Below the pieces are notes generated by a model, which did not search any database, had not been told where the DNA came from, and worked only from the letters and a program-made list of their open reading frames with translations. A DNA stretch of 64,000 bases from the NCBI RefSeq assembly GCF_014647855.1, contig NZ_BMPZ01000001.1, forward strand, positions 620,001-684,000, read 5' to 3'. The stretch's first letter is position 1; each line of letters opens with the position of its first letter. This document shows, piece by piece, positions 8,681 through 18,019 of this stretch. The DNA comes from Shewanella gelidii. GTDB lineage: Bacteria; Pseudomonadota; Gammaproteobacteria; Enterobacterales; Shewanellaceae. The position numbers and the translations under genes are program-made.

Positions 8681-9256
8681 GTGTTAAGACTATTTTTCTT
8701 AGTTAGTATGATGTTTCTATCAACTAACCTACTGGCCGCAGGTCAGACTCGTTATATCTCTGACAATGTCTATCTATATTTGCACGGTGGCCCAGGCACC
8801 CAATATCGTATTTTGGGCAGCATCGAAGCAGGTAAAGCGGTTACTTATTTGAATGAAACACAGGGTGATTTTTCTAAAATCGTTGACCATAAAAACCGTG
8901 AAGGTTGGGTTCTCACAAAGCTACTCAGCGCCAAGAAAAGTATTCGTTACCTCGTTCCTGAGCTTCAAAATAAGATTAAGCGCTTAGAAACACAGCTCGC
9001 AGAAAATCAAGACAATAGCGCCAATACCAGTCGTGAACTCTCTAGCCGGAAATCACAGCTTTCCAAGCTAAAGCGAGATTATGAGCAAGCCATTGTGGAG
9101 CGAGACAAAGCCAAAGCCGATTTAGCTAAGGTCATTGATAACCAGCAATTTACCCTATGGCGAGAAGGCGGCATCATTGCTCTGATTGGCGCAATCATTG
9201 GTATTATTTTGGTGTATCTACCTCGCCCAGGTGGCCGCAGAAAAGATCGGTGGTAG
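8681..9256 (+). CDS. ygiM: SH3-domain membrane protein, TIGR04211/YgiM family
   Basis: A 191-residue protein with a signal peptide (LRLFFLVSMMFLSTNLLAAGQ), a bacterial SH3 domain at about residues 22-85 (YISDNVYLYLHGGPGTQYRILGS, ending EGWVLTKLL), a long coiled coil (about 95-155) and a C-terminal membrane anchor (GIIALIGAIIGIILVYLP) with a basic tail. This is the YgiM layout: periplasmic SH3 tethered to the inner membrane. The start is GTG with GGAAAG upstream. A terminator follows directly, so it forms a single transcription unit. Its physiological role is unknown. Confidence 0.88.
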   Translation: MLRLFFLVSMMFLSTNLLAAGQTRYISDNVYLYLHGGPGTQYRILGSIEAGKAVTYLNETQGDFSKIVDHKNREGWVLTKLLSAKKSIRYLVPELQNKIKRLETQLAENQDNSANTSRELSSRKSQLSKLKRDYEQAIVERDKAKADLAKVIDNQQFTLWREGGIIALIGAIIGIILVYLPRPGGRRKDRW

Positions 9257-9274
9257 CCAATATCAACCTCATAC

Positions 9275-9301
9275 AAGCCAGCGATAAGCTGGCTTTTTTT
9301 C
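9275..9301 (+). terminator. Terminator after the ygiM-like gene
   Basis: AAGCCAGC, loop GATAA, GCTGGCTT, then a T-run. Confidence 0.85.
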
Positions 9302-9419
9302 GCATGGACTTCAAAAAAACCAACCCAACCTTGTGACCCAAAGGCTAGCCACAACCCACCTATACCAACCTACCGCTCAGTTTTTTATTTTTTGCTATCA
9401 CGATCAAAAAAGAGTGGTA

Positions 9420-9595
9420 TATAATTCTCGGCGAAAACCACATATTGTATACAAAATAAAAAGTGGGAACTGATAGGCTCACAGGCGAACAATTCAGATT
9501 GTGCTGAGCCTATTCGGTCACGATACCTATGAGGCAGATAAATATTTGCAAGTACATAGGAAACTCTCTTACCAGACCTGACGGAAGCCATGACT
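9420..9595 (+). promoter_or_regulatory. putA promoter region and structured leader
   Basis: A TATAAT hexamer at 9420-9425 is the best -10 candidate; no well-spaced -35 is visible, so an activator or an alternative start is possible. The ~160-nt leader carries a 9-bp perfect inverted repeat, ATAGGCTCA (9473-9481) with TGAGCCTAT (9505-9513), enclosing 23 nt. It could be a leader hairpin or an operator. Confidence 0.4.
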
Positions 9596-12500
9596 ATGTT
9601 CAAAGCGAGTGAAGTACTAGCTGGTCGCTACGATAATGCCGAACTTGATCAATTATTCACAGCAATTACCGATAACTATATTGTTGATGAAGAACAATAC
9701 CTTACCGAATTGATCCAACTTGTCCCTGCAAGCGAAGATACGATTGACCGTGTCACCCAACGCGCACATGAGCTGGTCACCAAAGTACGTCAGTATGATA
9801 AAAAAGGCTTAATGGTTGGCATTGATGCCTTCTTGCAGCAATACAGTTTAGAAACCCAAGAAGGCATTATTTTAATGTGTCTTGCTGAAGCACTACTGCG
9901 GATCCCCGATGCCGCAACTGCAGATGCGTTGATTGAAGATAAGCTTTCCGGTGCGAAGTGGGATGAGCACTTAAACCGCAGTGATTCTGTGCTAGTGAAT
10001 GCTTCGACTTGGGGGTTAATGCTAACTGGTAAAGTTGTCAAACTCGATCACCCCACTGATGGCAAACCTAGCGGCCTGCTAAATAAACTAGTGAGTCGTG
10101 TCGGTGAACCAGTGATCCGCCAAGCCATGCTGGCCGCAATGAAGATCATGGGTAAACAGTTTGTCTTGGGCCGTACGATTAAAGAAGCGCTTAAAAATAG
10201 CGAGTCTAAGCGTCAGCTCGGCTATACCCACAGTTACGATATGCTTGGTGAAGCGGCATTAACCATGAAAGATGCGAGCCAGTATTTTGATGACTATTCT
10301 GATGCGATCCGCGCATTAGGACAGCAATCCTATGACGAATCTCAAGCACCGCGGCCGACAATCTCCATCAAACTCTCTGCATTACACCCAAGATACGAGG
10401 TCGCAAATGAAGACCGAGTTCTCACCGAGCTTTATGACACCCTGATCCGACTAGTTACTCAAGCGAGATCCGTGAATGTTGGAATCTCAATTGATGCTGA
10501 GGAAATGGATCGATTAGAGCTGTCATTAAAGCTCTTTCAGAAACTCTATAACTCCGAAGCTGCGAAAGGGTGGGGCTTACTCGGTATTGTTGTCCAAGCA
10601 TACTCTAAACGTGCCTTGCCGGTACTTTGCTGGATCACGCGTCTTGCGAAAAACCAAGGTGACGAAATACCGTTGCGATTAGTAAAGGGCGCCTACTGGG
10701 ATAGCGAATTGAAATGGTCTCAAGTTGGCGGCGAAGGCGGTTATCCCCTATTTACTCGCAAAGCGGGTACTGATATTTCGTACTTGGCTTGCGCTCGTTA
10801 TTTATTGTCCGAAGCAACATTAGGTGCGATCTACCCTCAGTTTGCTAGCCACAATGCCCAAACAGTTGCGGCCATTTGCGATATGGCAGGCGAGCGTAAC
10901 TATGAATTCCAGCGGCTACACGGGATGGGAGAAGAGTTATATGACACTATTCTTGCAGAAGCAGGACAGCAGCATGTAAGGATCTACGCACCGGTTGGCG
11001 CACATAAGGATCTATTACCTTATTTGGTTCGTCGCCTTCTTGAGAATGGGGCGAATACCTCATTTGTACACAAGCTAGTCGACCCTAAAACACCGATTGA
11101 ATCATTGGTTGTGCATCCACTAAACACAATGAAGCGATTTGCCACTTTAGCAAATAATCGAATTTGCAAACCCTGCGATATCTTTGGTGACGAGCGAAAA
11201 AACTCAAGTGGTGTGAATCTCAATATTCATTCTGAATCTGCCCCTTTTCTCAATAAGTTATCACATTTTGAAGGGAGCCAATGGCAAGCGGGTCCAATCA
11301 TCAATGGTGAAGCGGTTTTAAGTCATTCAAATTCAGAGATGTGCCACCAAGTCGCCAGTCCCTATGATGCTGCACAAATCGTAGGTCAAGTCATTTTTGC
11401 AGACGAATCGGCGATAGAGACCGCGTTGCAAAGCGCACAGCAAGCATTTACATCCTGGAATAATGGTGGTGTAAGTGAACGAGCTGCAGCACTTTATAGG
11501 CTTGCCGATTTACTTGAAGATAATCGTGAAGAGCTTATCGCCCTTTGCGCCCGAGAAGCGGGCAAGAGCATTCAAGATGGCATCGATGAGGTTCGTGAAG
11601 CCGTCGACTTCTGCCGCTATTATGCGGTACAAGCTCGGAAGATGATGCAAACACCAACTCAACTTCCTGGACCAACAGGTGAGTTAAACGAGCTCTTTAT
11701 TGAAGGTCGCGGGGTATTTGTTTGTATCAGTCCTTGGAATTTCCCACTCGCGATTTTCTTAGGTCAAATCACTGCGGCACTAGCAACAGGCAATACTGTT
11801 ATTGCAAAACCAGCAGAACAAACTTGTTTAGTTGGCTTTCGCGCAGTTGAGTTGGCACATCAAGCCGGGATCCCAAAAGATGTACTGCAGTTTTTGCCTG
11901 GCACCGGTGCAACCGTAGGAGCAAAGCTAACGAGCGATGAGCGAATTGCAGGGGTTTGCTTTACTGGCTCAACCGATACTGCCAAACGGATTAACTTAGC
12001 GCTTGCCAACCGACGAGGAGCCATTGTTCCTTTGATCGCGGAAACTGGTGGCCAAAACGCTATGTTAGTGGACTCAACCTCTCAGCCCGAACAAGTCGTG
12101 ACCGATGTGATCGACTCATCGTTTACCAGTGCAGGACAACGCTGCTCGGCATTAAGAGTACTCTATCTTCAAGATGATATCGCCGACCGAGTCATTGATG
12201 TTTTAAAAGGTGCGATGGATGAGCTTACAATTGGCTTCCCAACTTCAATTAAAACTGATGTCGGCCCAGTCATTGATGCAACGGCTCAAGCGAATTTGTA
12301 CGCCCACATTGACCACATCAAACAAGTTGGCCGATTGTTGAAACAAGTTGCACTTCCTGAATGTACGCATCACGGATATTTTGTTGCGCCAACAGCAGTT
12401 GAAATTGACTCAATTAAGGTGCTTGAGAAAGAGCAGTTTGGGCCTATTTTGCATGTAATTCGTTATAAAGCCTCTGAATTGCCACAGGTAATTAATGAAA

Positions 12501-12790
12501 TTAATAGTACCGGTTATGGTCTAACTCTCGGGATCCATAGTCGCAATGAAACCCAAGCTCTCCATCTTGCGAACCAACTGAACGTCGGTAACGTCTATAT
12601 CAATCGCAATCAAATTGGTGCCGTGGTTGGTGTACAACCCTTTGGTGGTCAAGGCCTTTCAGGAACCGGGCCAAAAGCCGGCGGACCCCACTATCTGAGC
12701 CGATTTATCACAGAAAAAACTCGCAGTAATAACATTACCGCCATTGGCGGCAATGCCACCTTGCTCTCTCTGGGAGACAGCGAAGATTAG
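9596..12790 (+). CDS. putA: Bifunctional proline dehydrogenase / L-glutamate gamma-semialdehyde dehydrogenase
   Basis: 1064 residues; oxidises proline to glutamate in two steps with FAD and NAD. The PRODH barrel (about 150-500) shows LHPRYEVAN, DAEEMDRLELSL, RLVKGAYWDSE, FASHNAQT and YLVRRLLENGANTSFV. The aldehyde dehydrogenase half (about 550-1050) shows PWNFPLAIFLGQ, FTGST, AETGGQNA and the catalytic cysteine in SAGQRCSA. There is no N-terminal ribbon-helix-helix domain and no extra C-terminal domain as in the ~1320-residue E. coli enzyme, so it is a non-repressor (class 1A) form. Start at 9596 rather than 9590, because GGAAG at 9583-9587 is better spaced and family members begin MFxAxxVL. 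A terminator follows. Confidence 0.95.
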   Translation: MFKASEVLAGRYDNAELDQLFTAITDNYIVDEEQYLTELIQLVPASEDTIDRVTQRAHELVTKVRQYDKKGLMVGIDAFLQQYSLETQEGIILMCLAEALLRIPDAATADALIEDKLSGAKWDEHLNRSDSVLVNASTWGLMLTGKVVKLDHPTDGKPSGLLNKLVSRVGEPVIRQAMLAAMKIMGKQFVLGRTIKEALKNSESKRQLGYTHSYDMLGEAALTMKDASQYFDDYSDAIRALGQQSYDESQAPRPTISIKLSALHPRYEVANEDRVLTELYDTLIRLVTQARSVNVGISIDAEEMDRLELSLKLFQKLYNSEAAKGWGLLGIVVQAYSKRALPVLCWITRLAKNQGDEIPLRLVKGAYWDSELKWSQVGGEGGYPLFTRKAGTDISYLACARYLLSEATLGAIYPQFASHNAQTVAAICDMAGERNYEFQRLHGMGEELYDTILAEAGQQHVRIYAPVGAHKDLLPYLVRRLLENGANTSFVHKLVDPKTPIESLVVHPLNTMKRFATLANNRICKPCDIFGDERKNSSGVNLNIHSESAPFLNKLSHFEGSQWQAGPIINGEAVLSHSNSEMCHQVASPYDAAQIVGQVIFADESAIETALQSAQQAFTSWNNGGVSERAAALYRLADLLEDNREELIALCAREAGKSIQDGIDEVREAVDFCRYYAVQARKMMQTPTQLPGPTGELNELFIEGRGVFVCISPWNFPLAIFLGQITAALATGNTVIAKPAEQTCLVGFRAVELAHQAGIPKDVLQFLPGTGATVGAKLTSDERIAGVCFTGSTDTAKRINLALANRRGAIVPLIAETGGQNAMLVDSTSQPEQVVTDVIDSSFTSAGQRCSALRVLYLQDDIADRVIDVLKGAMDELTIGFPTSIKTDVGPVIDATAQANLYAHIDHIKQVGRLLKQVALPECTHHGYFVAPTAVEIDSIKVLEKEQFGPILHVIRYKASELPQVINEINSTGYGLTLGIHSRNETQALHLANQLNVGNVYINRNQIGAVVGVQPFGGQGLSGTGPKAGGPHYLSRFITEKTRSNNITAIGGNATLLSLGDSED

Positions 12791-12815
12791 AACAACAGGA
12801 TTCAAACACGAGATC

Positions 12816-12847
12816 AAAACAGCCAGCAATAATGCTGGCTGTTTTCT
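12816..12847. terminator. Terminator after putA
   Basis: AAAACAGCCAGCA, loop ATAA, TGCTGGCTGTTTT. The stem is perfect, with an A-run before and T-run after, so it may also end the leftward PH-domain gene. Confidence 0.88.
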
Positions 12848-12872
12848 TGTAAAACGGTATGCCATTTATGGA

Positions 12873-13250
12873 TTAACCCAAAGCGCAATTGGCGATAGTT
12901 TTTTGAATACCCACCACATCAGTGCCCGCTTTCAGTTCTTTCACTAACGGCTCTTTTTGACCAGAGATCCAAATTTTGAGCTCTGCATCCATATCAAAGT
13001 GACCCGAGGTTTCCACTTCAAAATGAGTAATCGATTTATAAGGAATCGAATGGTAGCTAACCTTCTTTCCTGTCATCCCTTGTTTATCAATCAAAATCAA
13101 TCGTTTATTTGTAAAAATAAACAGATCACGCACCATTTTATATGCCAGATTGAGTGTTTCGCTGTCACCCATTATCGGGCTTAATTCGGAGCCTAAATCC
13201 TCTAGGTCGACTTCAGAAGCGTTGCCAATAAGTGCATCAAATAATCCCAT
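12873..13250 (-). CDS. Bacterial PH-domain protein (bPH_1, PF08000 type)
   Basis: 125 residues starting MGLFDALIGNASEVD. The strand pattern FIFTNKRLILIDKQGMTGKKVSYHSIPYKSI is the signature of the YvbH-like/bPH_1 family, which forms pleckstrin-homology-like rings; function is not established. Two ATGs compete: the upstream one (13256) directly abuts AGGGA, while the one at 13250 is 7 nt from it, so 13250 is the likely start. Convergent with putA. Confidence 0.85.
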   Translation of the reverse strand: MGLFDALIGNASEVDLEDLGSELSPIMGDSETLNLAYKMVRDLFIFTNKRLILIDKQGMTGKKVSYHSIPYKSITHFEVETSGHFDMDAELKIWISGQKEPLVKELKAGTDVVGIQKTIANCALG

Positions 13251-13402
13251 AATCATTCCCTTCAGTGTGTCGTAATGCAGGGTGAATACTCATGCTGCAT
13301 CAATAACTTAAATACATGGTGTTAAAACGACGATTTTGCATGTACCCAATCGCGCTTTTTTCGCTAACATAGCACAGCACTTTACCATTGGGCTATTGCT
13401 AG

Positions 13403-15322
13403 CTAAACCTGCTTGCTGGAACCCACTACTAACATTTCACATTTTAAACAATCAAAGACCAATTTTAAGGTGTCATTCCCCATTTCAAGCACCATAGGAT
13501 CTGCTTTTATATCGGGCACTTCTTTCGGGCACAAATCAAAGCTGTAGCGCAAACAATGCTTCGTGATCATCAGCGGCGCATCCTGGATAACACGGTTCTT
13601 TTCGTATGCATCTTCAACCTGGATCACACCGTGTTGCTGATAAAATGATTTTGCTTTCTGATTGGCAACATTCCCGAGATAACTCAAATGCTTCTCAGGG
13701 TACACGGCCGTTTTATCTATCGAGCCAACAGGGGGGCGTTGATATGATTGCAGACGAGCCTCAAGTAAAGCCGCAACCGCATCACGACGCAAACCATTCA
13801 GCACGGATGCTGGCAAAAAATATTGCTCTACACCGTGTGTCTTTAACTCTAGAAGTTCGAAATCAGTACTTCCTAGCTTGCCAAGTTGCTTATGCAGAGT
13901 TTTCCGTGAACGCTCTTTGTCCTGTGCAAATTCTTTGTGTATTGCAAGTTTAACGGTTGCCTGATGTTCATATTCGTCGGAAATGGTCAGTGCAAGCCCA
14001 TCATCGGCTTCTCGAAGCGCCATGCGCACAGGCAATATACGCTTCGATGAGTCCTTCGCTAGTTCTGACTCAAATGCTTGATCATGATTTCGGTACAATT
14101 GCATACCGATTTGTAAATCTTTCGGCAGCTTCGCAACAAACAACTTTTTGCCATCAGCGCGATTAATCCTCAATCCCTGCAATTTGTCATCTGATAGCAC
14201 TGCAGATGAGTGCTTGGCATCGAAAAAGCAAAAGCCATCGCCGTTGCTAAACTGGTGTTGGCTATCAATAACAAAGTGGTCACGGCCAATTTTACTGACG
14301 GTACCAACCGACTCCCCCAAGTATTTAGGCGTTCTGAAATCACTCACATCAGCGCTTCGTTCATTCACGAAGTAATCGGTTTTACCACGATTAAAGCTTT
14401 TATCCGGATCGGGCTGAAAGCGATGGACACTACGTCCATGGGAGGATGCGACGAGCTCAGGTCGCTTCTGCATAATGGCATCCAGTTGCTGTCGATAATG
14501 AGCGGTTACGTTTTTAACGTAACTTAAGTCCTTAAGGCGGCCCTCAATCTTAAAGGAGCGGACACCGGCATTAATCAAAGCTTCCAAATTCGTAGTCTGA
14601 TTATTGTCTTTGAGCGACAGTAAGTGCTCATTGGCAGCCAAGACCTCGCCTTCGCGGGTTTTGAGGTTACATGGTAACCGACACATTTGTGAGCACTCAC
14701 CTCGATTCGCGCTGCGATTAGTAAATGCATGACTAATATAACACTGGCCACTGTAACTGACACACAGAGCACCATGGATGAAAAACTCTAGCTGTAATTG
14801 AGTTTTTTCAGCGACTGCTTGAATTTGCGCTAGATTGAGTTCTCTGGCAAGTACAACTTGTGTGAAGCCCACCTGCTGTAAAAAAGCGGCCTTTTCAGGC
14901 GTCCGGTTGTCCATTTGCGTACTGGCATGGAGTGCAATAGGCGGGAGATTCAATTGCAATATTCCCATGTCCTGCACAATCAACGCATCTGCACCCGCTT
15001 CATATATCTGCCAAATAATCTGCTCAGCTTGCGCTAATTCGATATCCGACAAAATAGTGTTCAACGCCACAAATACCTGAGCATGATATTGATGAGCAAA
15101 TGCCGCAAGCTCTGCGATATCTTCAATGGCGTTGCCCGCTGCAGCCCTTGCGCCAAATGCTGGCCCGCCAATATAGACGGCATCTGCACCATGCAAAATG
15201 GCTTGTTTGCCAAACTCAGCATTTTTTGCCGGTGCCAGCAGCTCAATCCGGTTAGTGGCATGACCGTGAACGAGTGAGCTCGATTGAATAGATTTAGGGT
15301 CGAAAATAACAGGCTGGCTCAT
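13403..15322 (-). CDS. rlhA: 23S rRNA 5-hydroxycytidine C2501 synthase (U32 peptidase family)
   Basis: 639 residues, about the length of E. coli RlhA/YdcP (653) and longer than TrhP/YegQ (about 450). The N-terminal barrel opens RIELLAPAKNAEFGKQAI and HGADAVYIGGPAFGAR. The U32 signature region has FFIHGALCVSYSGQCYIS and NRGECSQMCRLPC, whose four cysteines are the expected iron-sulfur ligands. The C-terminal third is the extended domain found in YdcP. In E. coli the enzyme, fed by prephenate-linked chemistry, hydroxylates C2501 of 23S rRNA. ATG at 15322 is chosen over an in-frame TTG five codons upstream. Single-gene unit. Confidence 0.88.
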   Translation of the reverse strand: MSQPVIFDPKSIQSSSLVHGHATNRIELLAPAKNAEFGKQAILHGADAVYIGGPAFGARAAAGNAIEDIAELAAFAHQYHAQVFVALNTILSDIELAQAEQIIWQIYEAGADALIVQDMGILQLNLPPIALHASTQMDNRTPEKAAFLQQVGFTQVVLARELNLAQIQAVAEKTQLQLEFFIHGALCVSYSGQCYISHAFTNRSANRGECSQMCRLPCNLKTREGEVLAANEHLLSLKDNNQTTNLEALINAGVRSFKIEGRLKDLSYVKNVTAHYRQQLDAIMQKRPELVASSHGRSVHRFQPDPDKSFNRGKTDYFVNERSADVSDFRTPKYLGESVGTVSKIGRDHFVIDSQHQFSNGDGFCFFDAKHSSAVLSDDKLQGLRINRADGKKLFVAKLPKDLQIGMQLYRNHDQAFESELAKDSSKRILPVRMALREADDGLALTISDEYEHQATVKLAIHKEFAQDKERSRKTLHKQLGKLGSTDFELLELKTHGVEQYFLPASVLNGLRRDAVAALLEARLQSYQRPPVGSIDKTAVYPEKHLSYLGNVANQKAKSFYQQHGVIQVEDAYEKNRVIQDAPLMITKHCLRYSFDLCPKEVPDIKADPMVLEMGNDTLKLVFDCLKCEMLVVGSSKQV

Positions 15323-15811
15323 AAAACAAGGACTCAAGCGACAAAGGGAATCAACACATCAATAGAAGCCTGTTGCATTTAGTCTTAACACTAAAAGCAC
15401 AAAGACATATTCCGCGTCAGGATTGCTGATTATAGCAAACGCCATCTATAACTTCGATATGGACGAGTGCGCGACGTCAAATAATCAATCACAAACGTCA
15501 GCCGTGAACAAAGGCAGCTAGGAATAAGTTAATTTTATTCATGCAAAAAAGGAATAACTGCAAAGCCAACTATTCCTGCGCGCAAATTCCATATCTTGTT
15601 TTTATCAATGTTTCATCAAATTCAAAGAGTCTCTACACATCAAAAAAGCTCACCAATCGGATTAGAAATTATAAAGCAAACACTTGTGCATTTGGGATGT
15701 AAAGCCGCGGCTTGCTCTCAACAAGGTGATAAAATTCACGCCTATTTTTACAAGAGCAACAAGTTGAGACGACTCAAGTAACCAATGCGTTGCCAATGAA
15801 GAGAACGACCT
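15323..15811. other. Intergenic region without recognised gene
   Basis: 489 bp between the divergent rlhA and transporter genes. A small frame at 15596-15781 has no ribosome binding site or recognisable product. A short inverted repeat (GGAATA about 15551, TATTCC about 15571) is the only structure noted. Confidence 0.4.
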
Positions 15812-17302
15812 ATGTGGAATAGACTGAATAAGTCGATGATGATCTGCCAAATGATGTTTGGCATGTCTTTTTATGGCGTGATGGCGATTTTAACTCGCTT
15901 CTTTTTAGAAGATCTAGGCTATTCGGAAGCTGATACCATGATGGTGGTAGGCGCTTTCTCAGCCATTGGACCACTGTTTGCCATTGCCGGTGGATTTATT
16001 ACCGATAGATTCCTTGGCGCCTATCGCTCACTCACACTCTCTTTTATTTGTTTTGCTAGCGGCTACGCCATGCTGGTGCTCGGCGCTTCGCTGGTCAACG
16101 TACCTCTAAGTTTAGCTGGGATCGCTCTGGCCAGCTACGCACGGGGCTTAATGTTCCCATCATATTCTCCACTATTTAAACGAACTTTTGCCACTGAAGA
16201 AGCCTTCGAAAATGGCTATGCGGTTAACTATTCAATCAACAATATTGGTGCTTTTATTAGCCAGTATATGTTCCCGCTTGTCGTCTTAGTTATCGGATTT
16301 CATGGCAGTTACTTATTGTGTGCCTTAATGGCTGTACTGGCATTGGTCTTGATGCTACTCACTCGCAAGTCACTTATTCATATCAGCCCTGACATTGATA
16401 AAAGACCCGTTAGCGCAAAGAATTGGCTGCTATTTGCCGTGAGCTCAGTGGCAATGATTGGCCTAGTGTTCTTTATGTTTTCTAACATGGATATCGGTAA
16501 AAATATCGTCTATGCCATCGGGCTTGGTGCGATTGGGTACTTTGTTTCATTGATGATAAAAGCCGAGCGAAAAGAATCACTGCGCATGGGTACCATCTTA
16601 ATTATGGTTGTATTAACCATTGCCTTTTTTGTCTATTACGGACAAATGATGACCTCTATGACTTTGGTCAGCATCAATACGATGCGCGGAGATCTCTTTG
16701 GCATTCTCCCCATTGCACCAGAAGCCTCCATGGCGATGAACCCAATGTGGTGTATGGTCGGCGGCCCCTTACTAGCCTTCGTATTTAGTTCACTCGAAAA
16801 GCGAAATATTCACTTTAGTACTGCCACCAAAGTCGGCTTTGCGTTCATTATGACGGCAATAGCATTTGGTATTCTGACCCTTGCGGTCATGACCATTGGT
16901 GAAGATGTCATCATTCGTCCAGAAGTATTCTTAGCGATTCATTTCTTTCAGGCTCTAGCAGAGGTTATCGTCGGCAGCATGGTCGTGGCTTTTATTTTGT
17001 CAGTCACCCCAAAGCATATTGAAGCCTTCTCTGTGAGTCTGTTTTCCGTAGCCACAGCACTCAGTGGTGTCGTTGGCGCAGTATTCTCTACCTCAATTGC
17101 AGTCGAGAAGGGACAAGCAATCACGCAAGACATTGTGCAAAATCTGTATGGGGATTATTTTGGAATGCTTACACTCATGGCTGTGGTTATGGTTGCTGTT
17201 GCTTTTGCGGCTTCTAAACTCATTGAAAAAATGCTGGCTGATGACGACGATCCTAGCGAAGGCTGCCAGCAAAAAGATGAATTGACTGAAGTACAAATCT
17301 AA
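15812..17302 (+). CDS. MFS transporter of POT (peptide) type lacking the ExxER motif
   Basis: 496 residues with about 12-14 membrane helices. POT-like features are GYSEADTMMVVGAFSAIGP, GGFITDRFLGAYRSL after helix 2, and NYSINNIGAFIS in helix 5. Canonical proton-coupled peptide permeases carry ExxERFxYYG in helix 1; here the same place reads FGMSFYG, with no Glu or Arg. The protein is therefore a divergent POT member and its substrate and coupling are uncertain. The C-terminus is acidic and cytoplasmic. The ATG has a weak purine-rich site (GAAGAG). An ABM-fold gene follows after 111 bp on the same strand. Confidence 0.82.
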   Translation: MWNRLNKSMMICQMMFGMSFYGVMAILTRFFLEDLGYSEADTMMVVGAFSAIGPLFAIAGGFITDRFLGAYRSLTLSFICFASGYAMLVLGASLVNVPLSLAGIALASYARGLMFPSYSPLFKRTFATEEAFENGYAVNYSINNIGAFISQYMFPLVVLVIGFHGSYLLCALMAVLALVLMLLTRKSLIHISPDIDKRPVSAKNWLLFAVSSVAMIGLVFFMFSNMDIGKNIVYAIGLGAIGYFVSLMIKAERKESLRMGTILIMVVLTIAFFVYYGQMMTSMTLVSINTMRGDLFGILPIAPEASMAMNPMWCMVGGPLLAFVFSSLEKRNIHFSTATKVGFAFIMTAIAFGILTLAVMTIGEDVIIRPEVFLAIHFFQALAEVIVGSMVVAFILSVTPKHIEAFSVSLFSVATALSGVVGAVFSTSIAVEKGQAITQDIVQNLYGDYFGMLTLMAVVMVAVAFAASKLIEKMLADDDDPSEGCQQKDELTEVQI

Positions 17303-17413
17303 CCGGTTTTGCACAAAGAATAGGGATCTATATCGCTGATTGAGCAGTGACGCTATTGCAGCACCACGACTTGGTTTACACTGGGCCTTTATGATTTCAT
17401 AGAGGTCCTTTTT

Positions 17414-17764
17414 ATGTCCACTCGCGTCTACGTACTTGCTCAATTTCGTCCCAAAGCGGGAAAAGAAGCCGAACTTTTCGAAGTGTTGAAAGCACTTGAA
17501 CCTGATTCGGTACGAGAGCAAGGCTGCATTCAATATATGTTAACACGCCAGATCAGCCATCCTAGCGCCACACAAACTGATTACCCAATTGTTTTTAATG
17601 AAATTTGGGCTGACGGTGAAAGCTGGGCTGCCCATGGCAGAAGAAAGCAAATTCAGCACTTTTTTGAATCCCAAGTTGTTGCTGCAGATGGACTTGTAGA
17701 CGATGCAATTGTAACGGCGTATACAGACGAAGGCTACGACTACGACGCACCGGTATTTGCCTGA
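17414..17764 (+). CDS. Antibiotic biosynthesis monooxygenase (ABM)-fold protein
   Basis: 116 residues with the dimeric alpha/beta ABM layout: VYVLAQFRPKAGKEAELFEVLKAL, then GCIQYMLTR, then IVFNEIWADGESWAAHGRRKQIQHFF. The family includes YgiN-type quinol monooxygenases and many proteins of unknown substrate. A strong AGAGG lies about 10 nt before ATG. It has its own promoter space and is not obviously in an operon. Confidence 0.8.
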   Translation: MSTRVYVLAQFRPKAGKEAELFEVLKALEPDSVREQGCIQYMLTRQISHPSATQTDYPIVFNEIWADGESWAAHGRRKQIQHFFESQVVAADGLVDDAIVTAYTDEGYDYDAPVFA

Positions 17765-17812
17765 ACCAATAACAAGCAATAGCTAAAAAACCAATCGCCA
17801 CAACAACCAATT

Positions 17813-17836
17813 AAACAGCAGCGACGCTGCTGTTTA
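17813..17836 (+). terminator. Hairpin, possible weak terminator
   Basis: AAACAGCAGC and GCTGCTGTTT form a perfect 10-bp stem with a 3-nt loop 48 bp after the ABM gene. The trailing tract TATGTTT is only moderately T-rich. Confidence 0.4.
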
Positions 17837-18019
17837 TGTTTCAGTACGACCCACTTCTATTCCTGCCTTGTATCTTGCATTGCATTTTGCAATCGCACTT
17901 TCATTTTTCAATCCGCATTGACCACAAACCCAGTAGGCCGTTGTTATTAAATGGCTTTATTTTTTGGCATGCCCTGTGCAATCTTCGTTGACAAATGGAA
18001 ACTCTAAACGAGGTGTACT

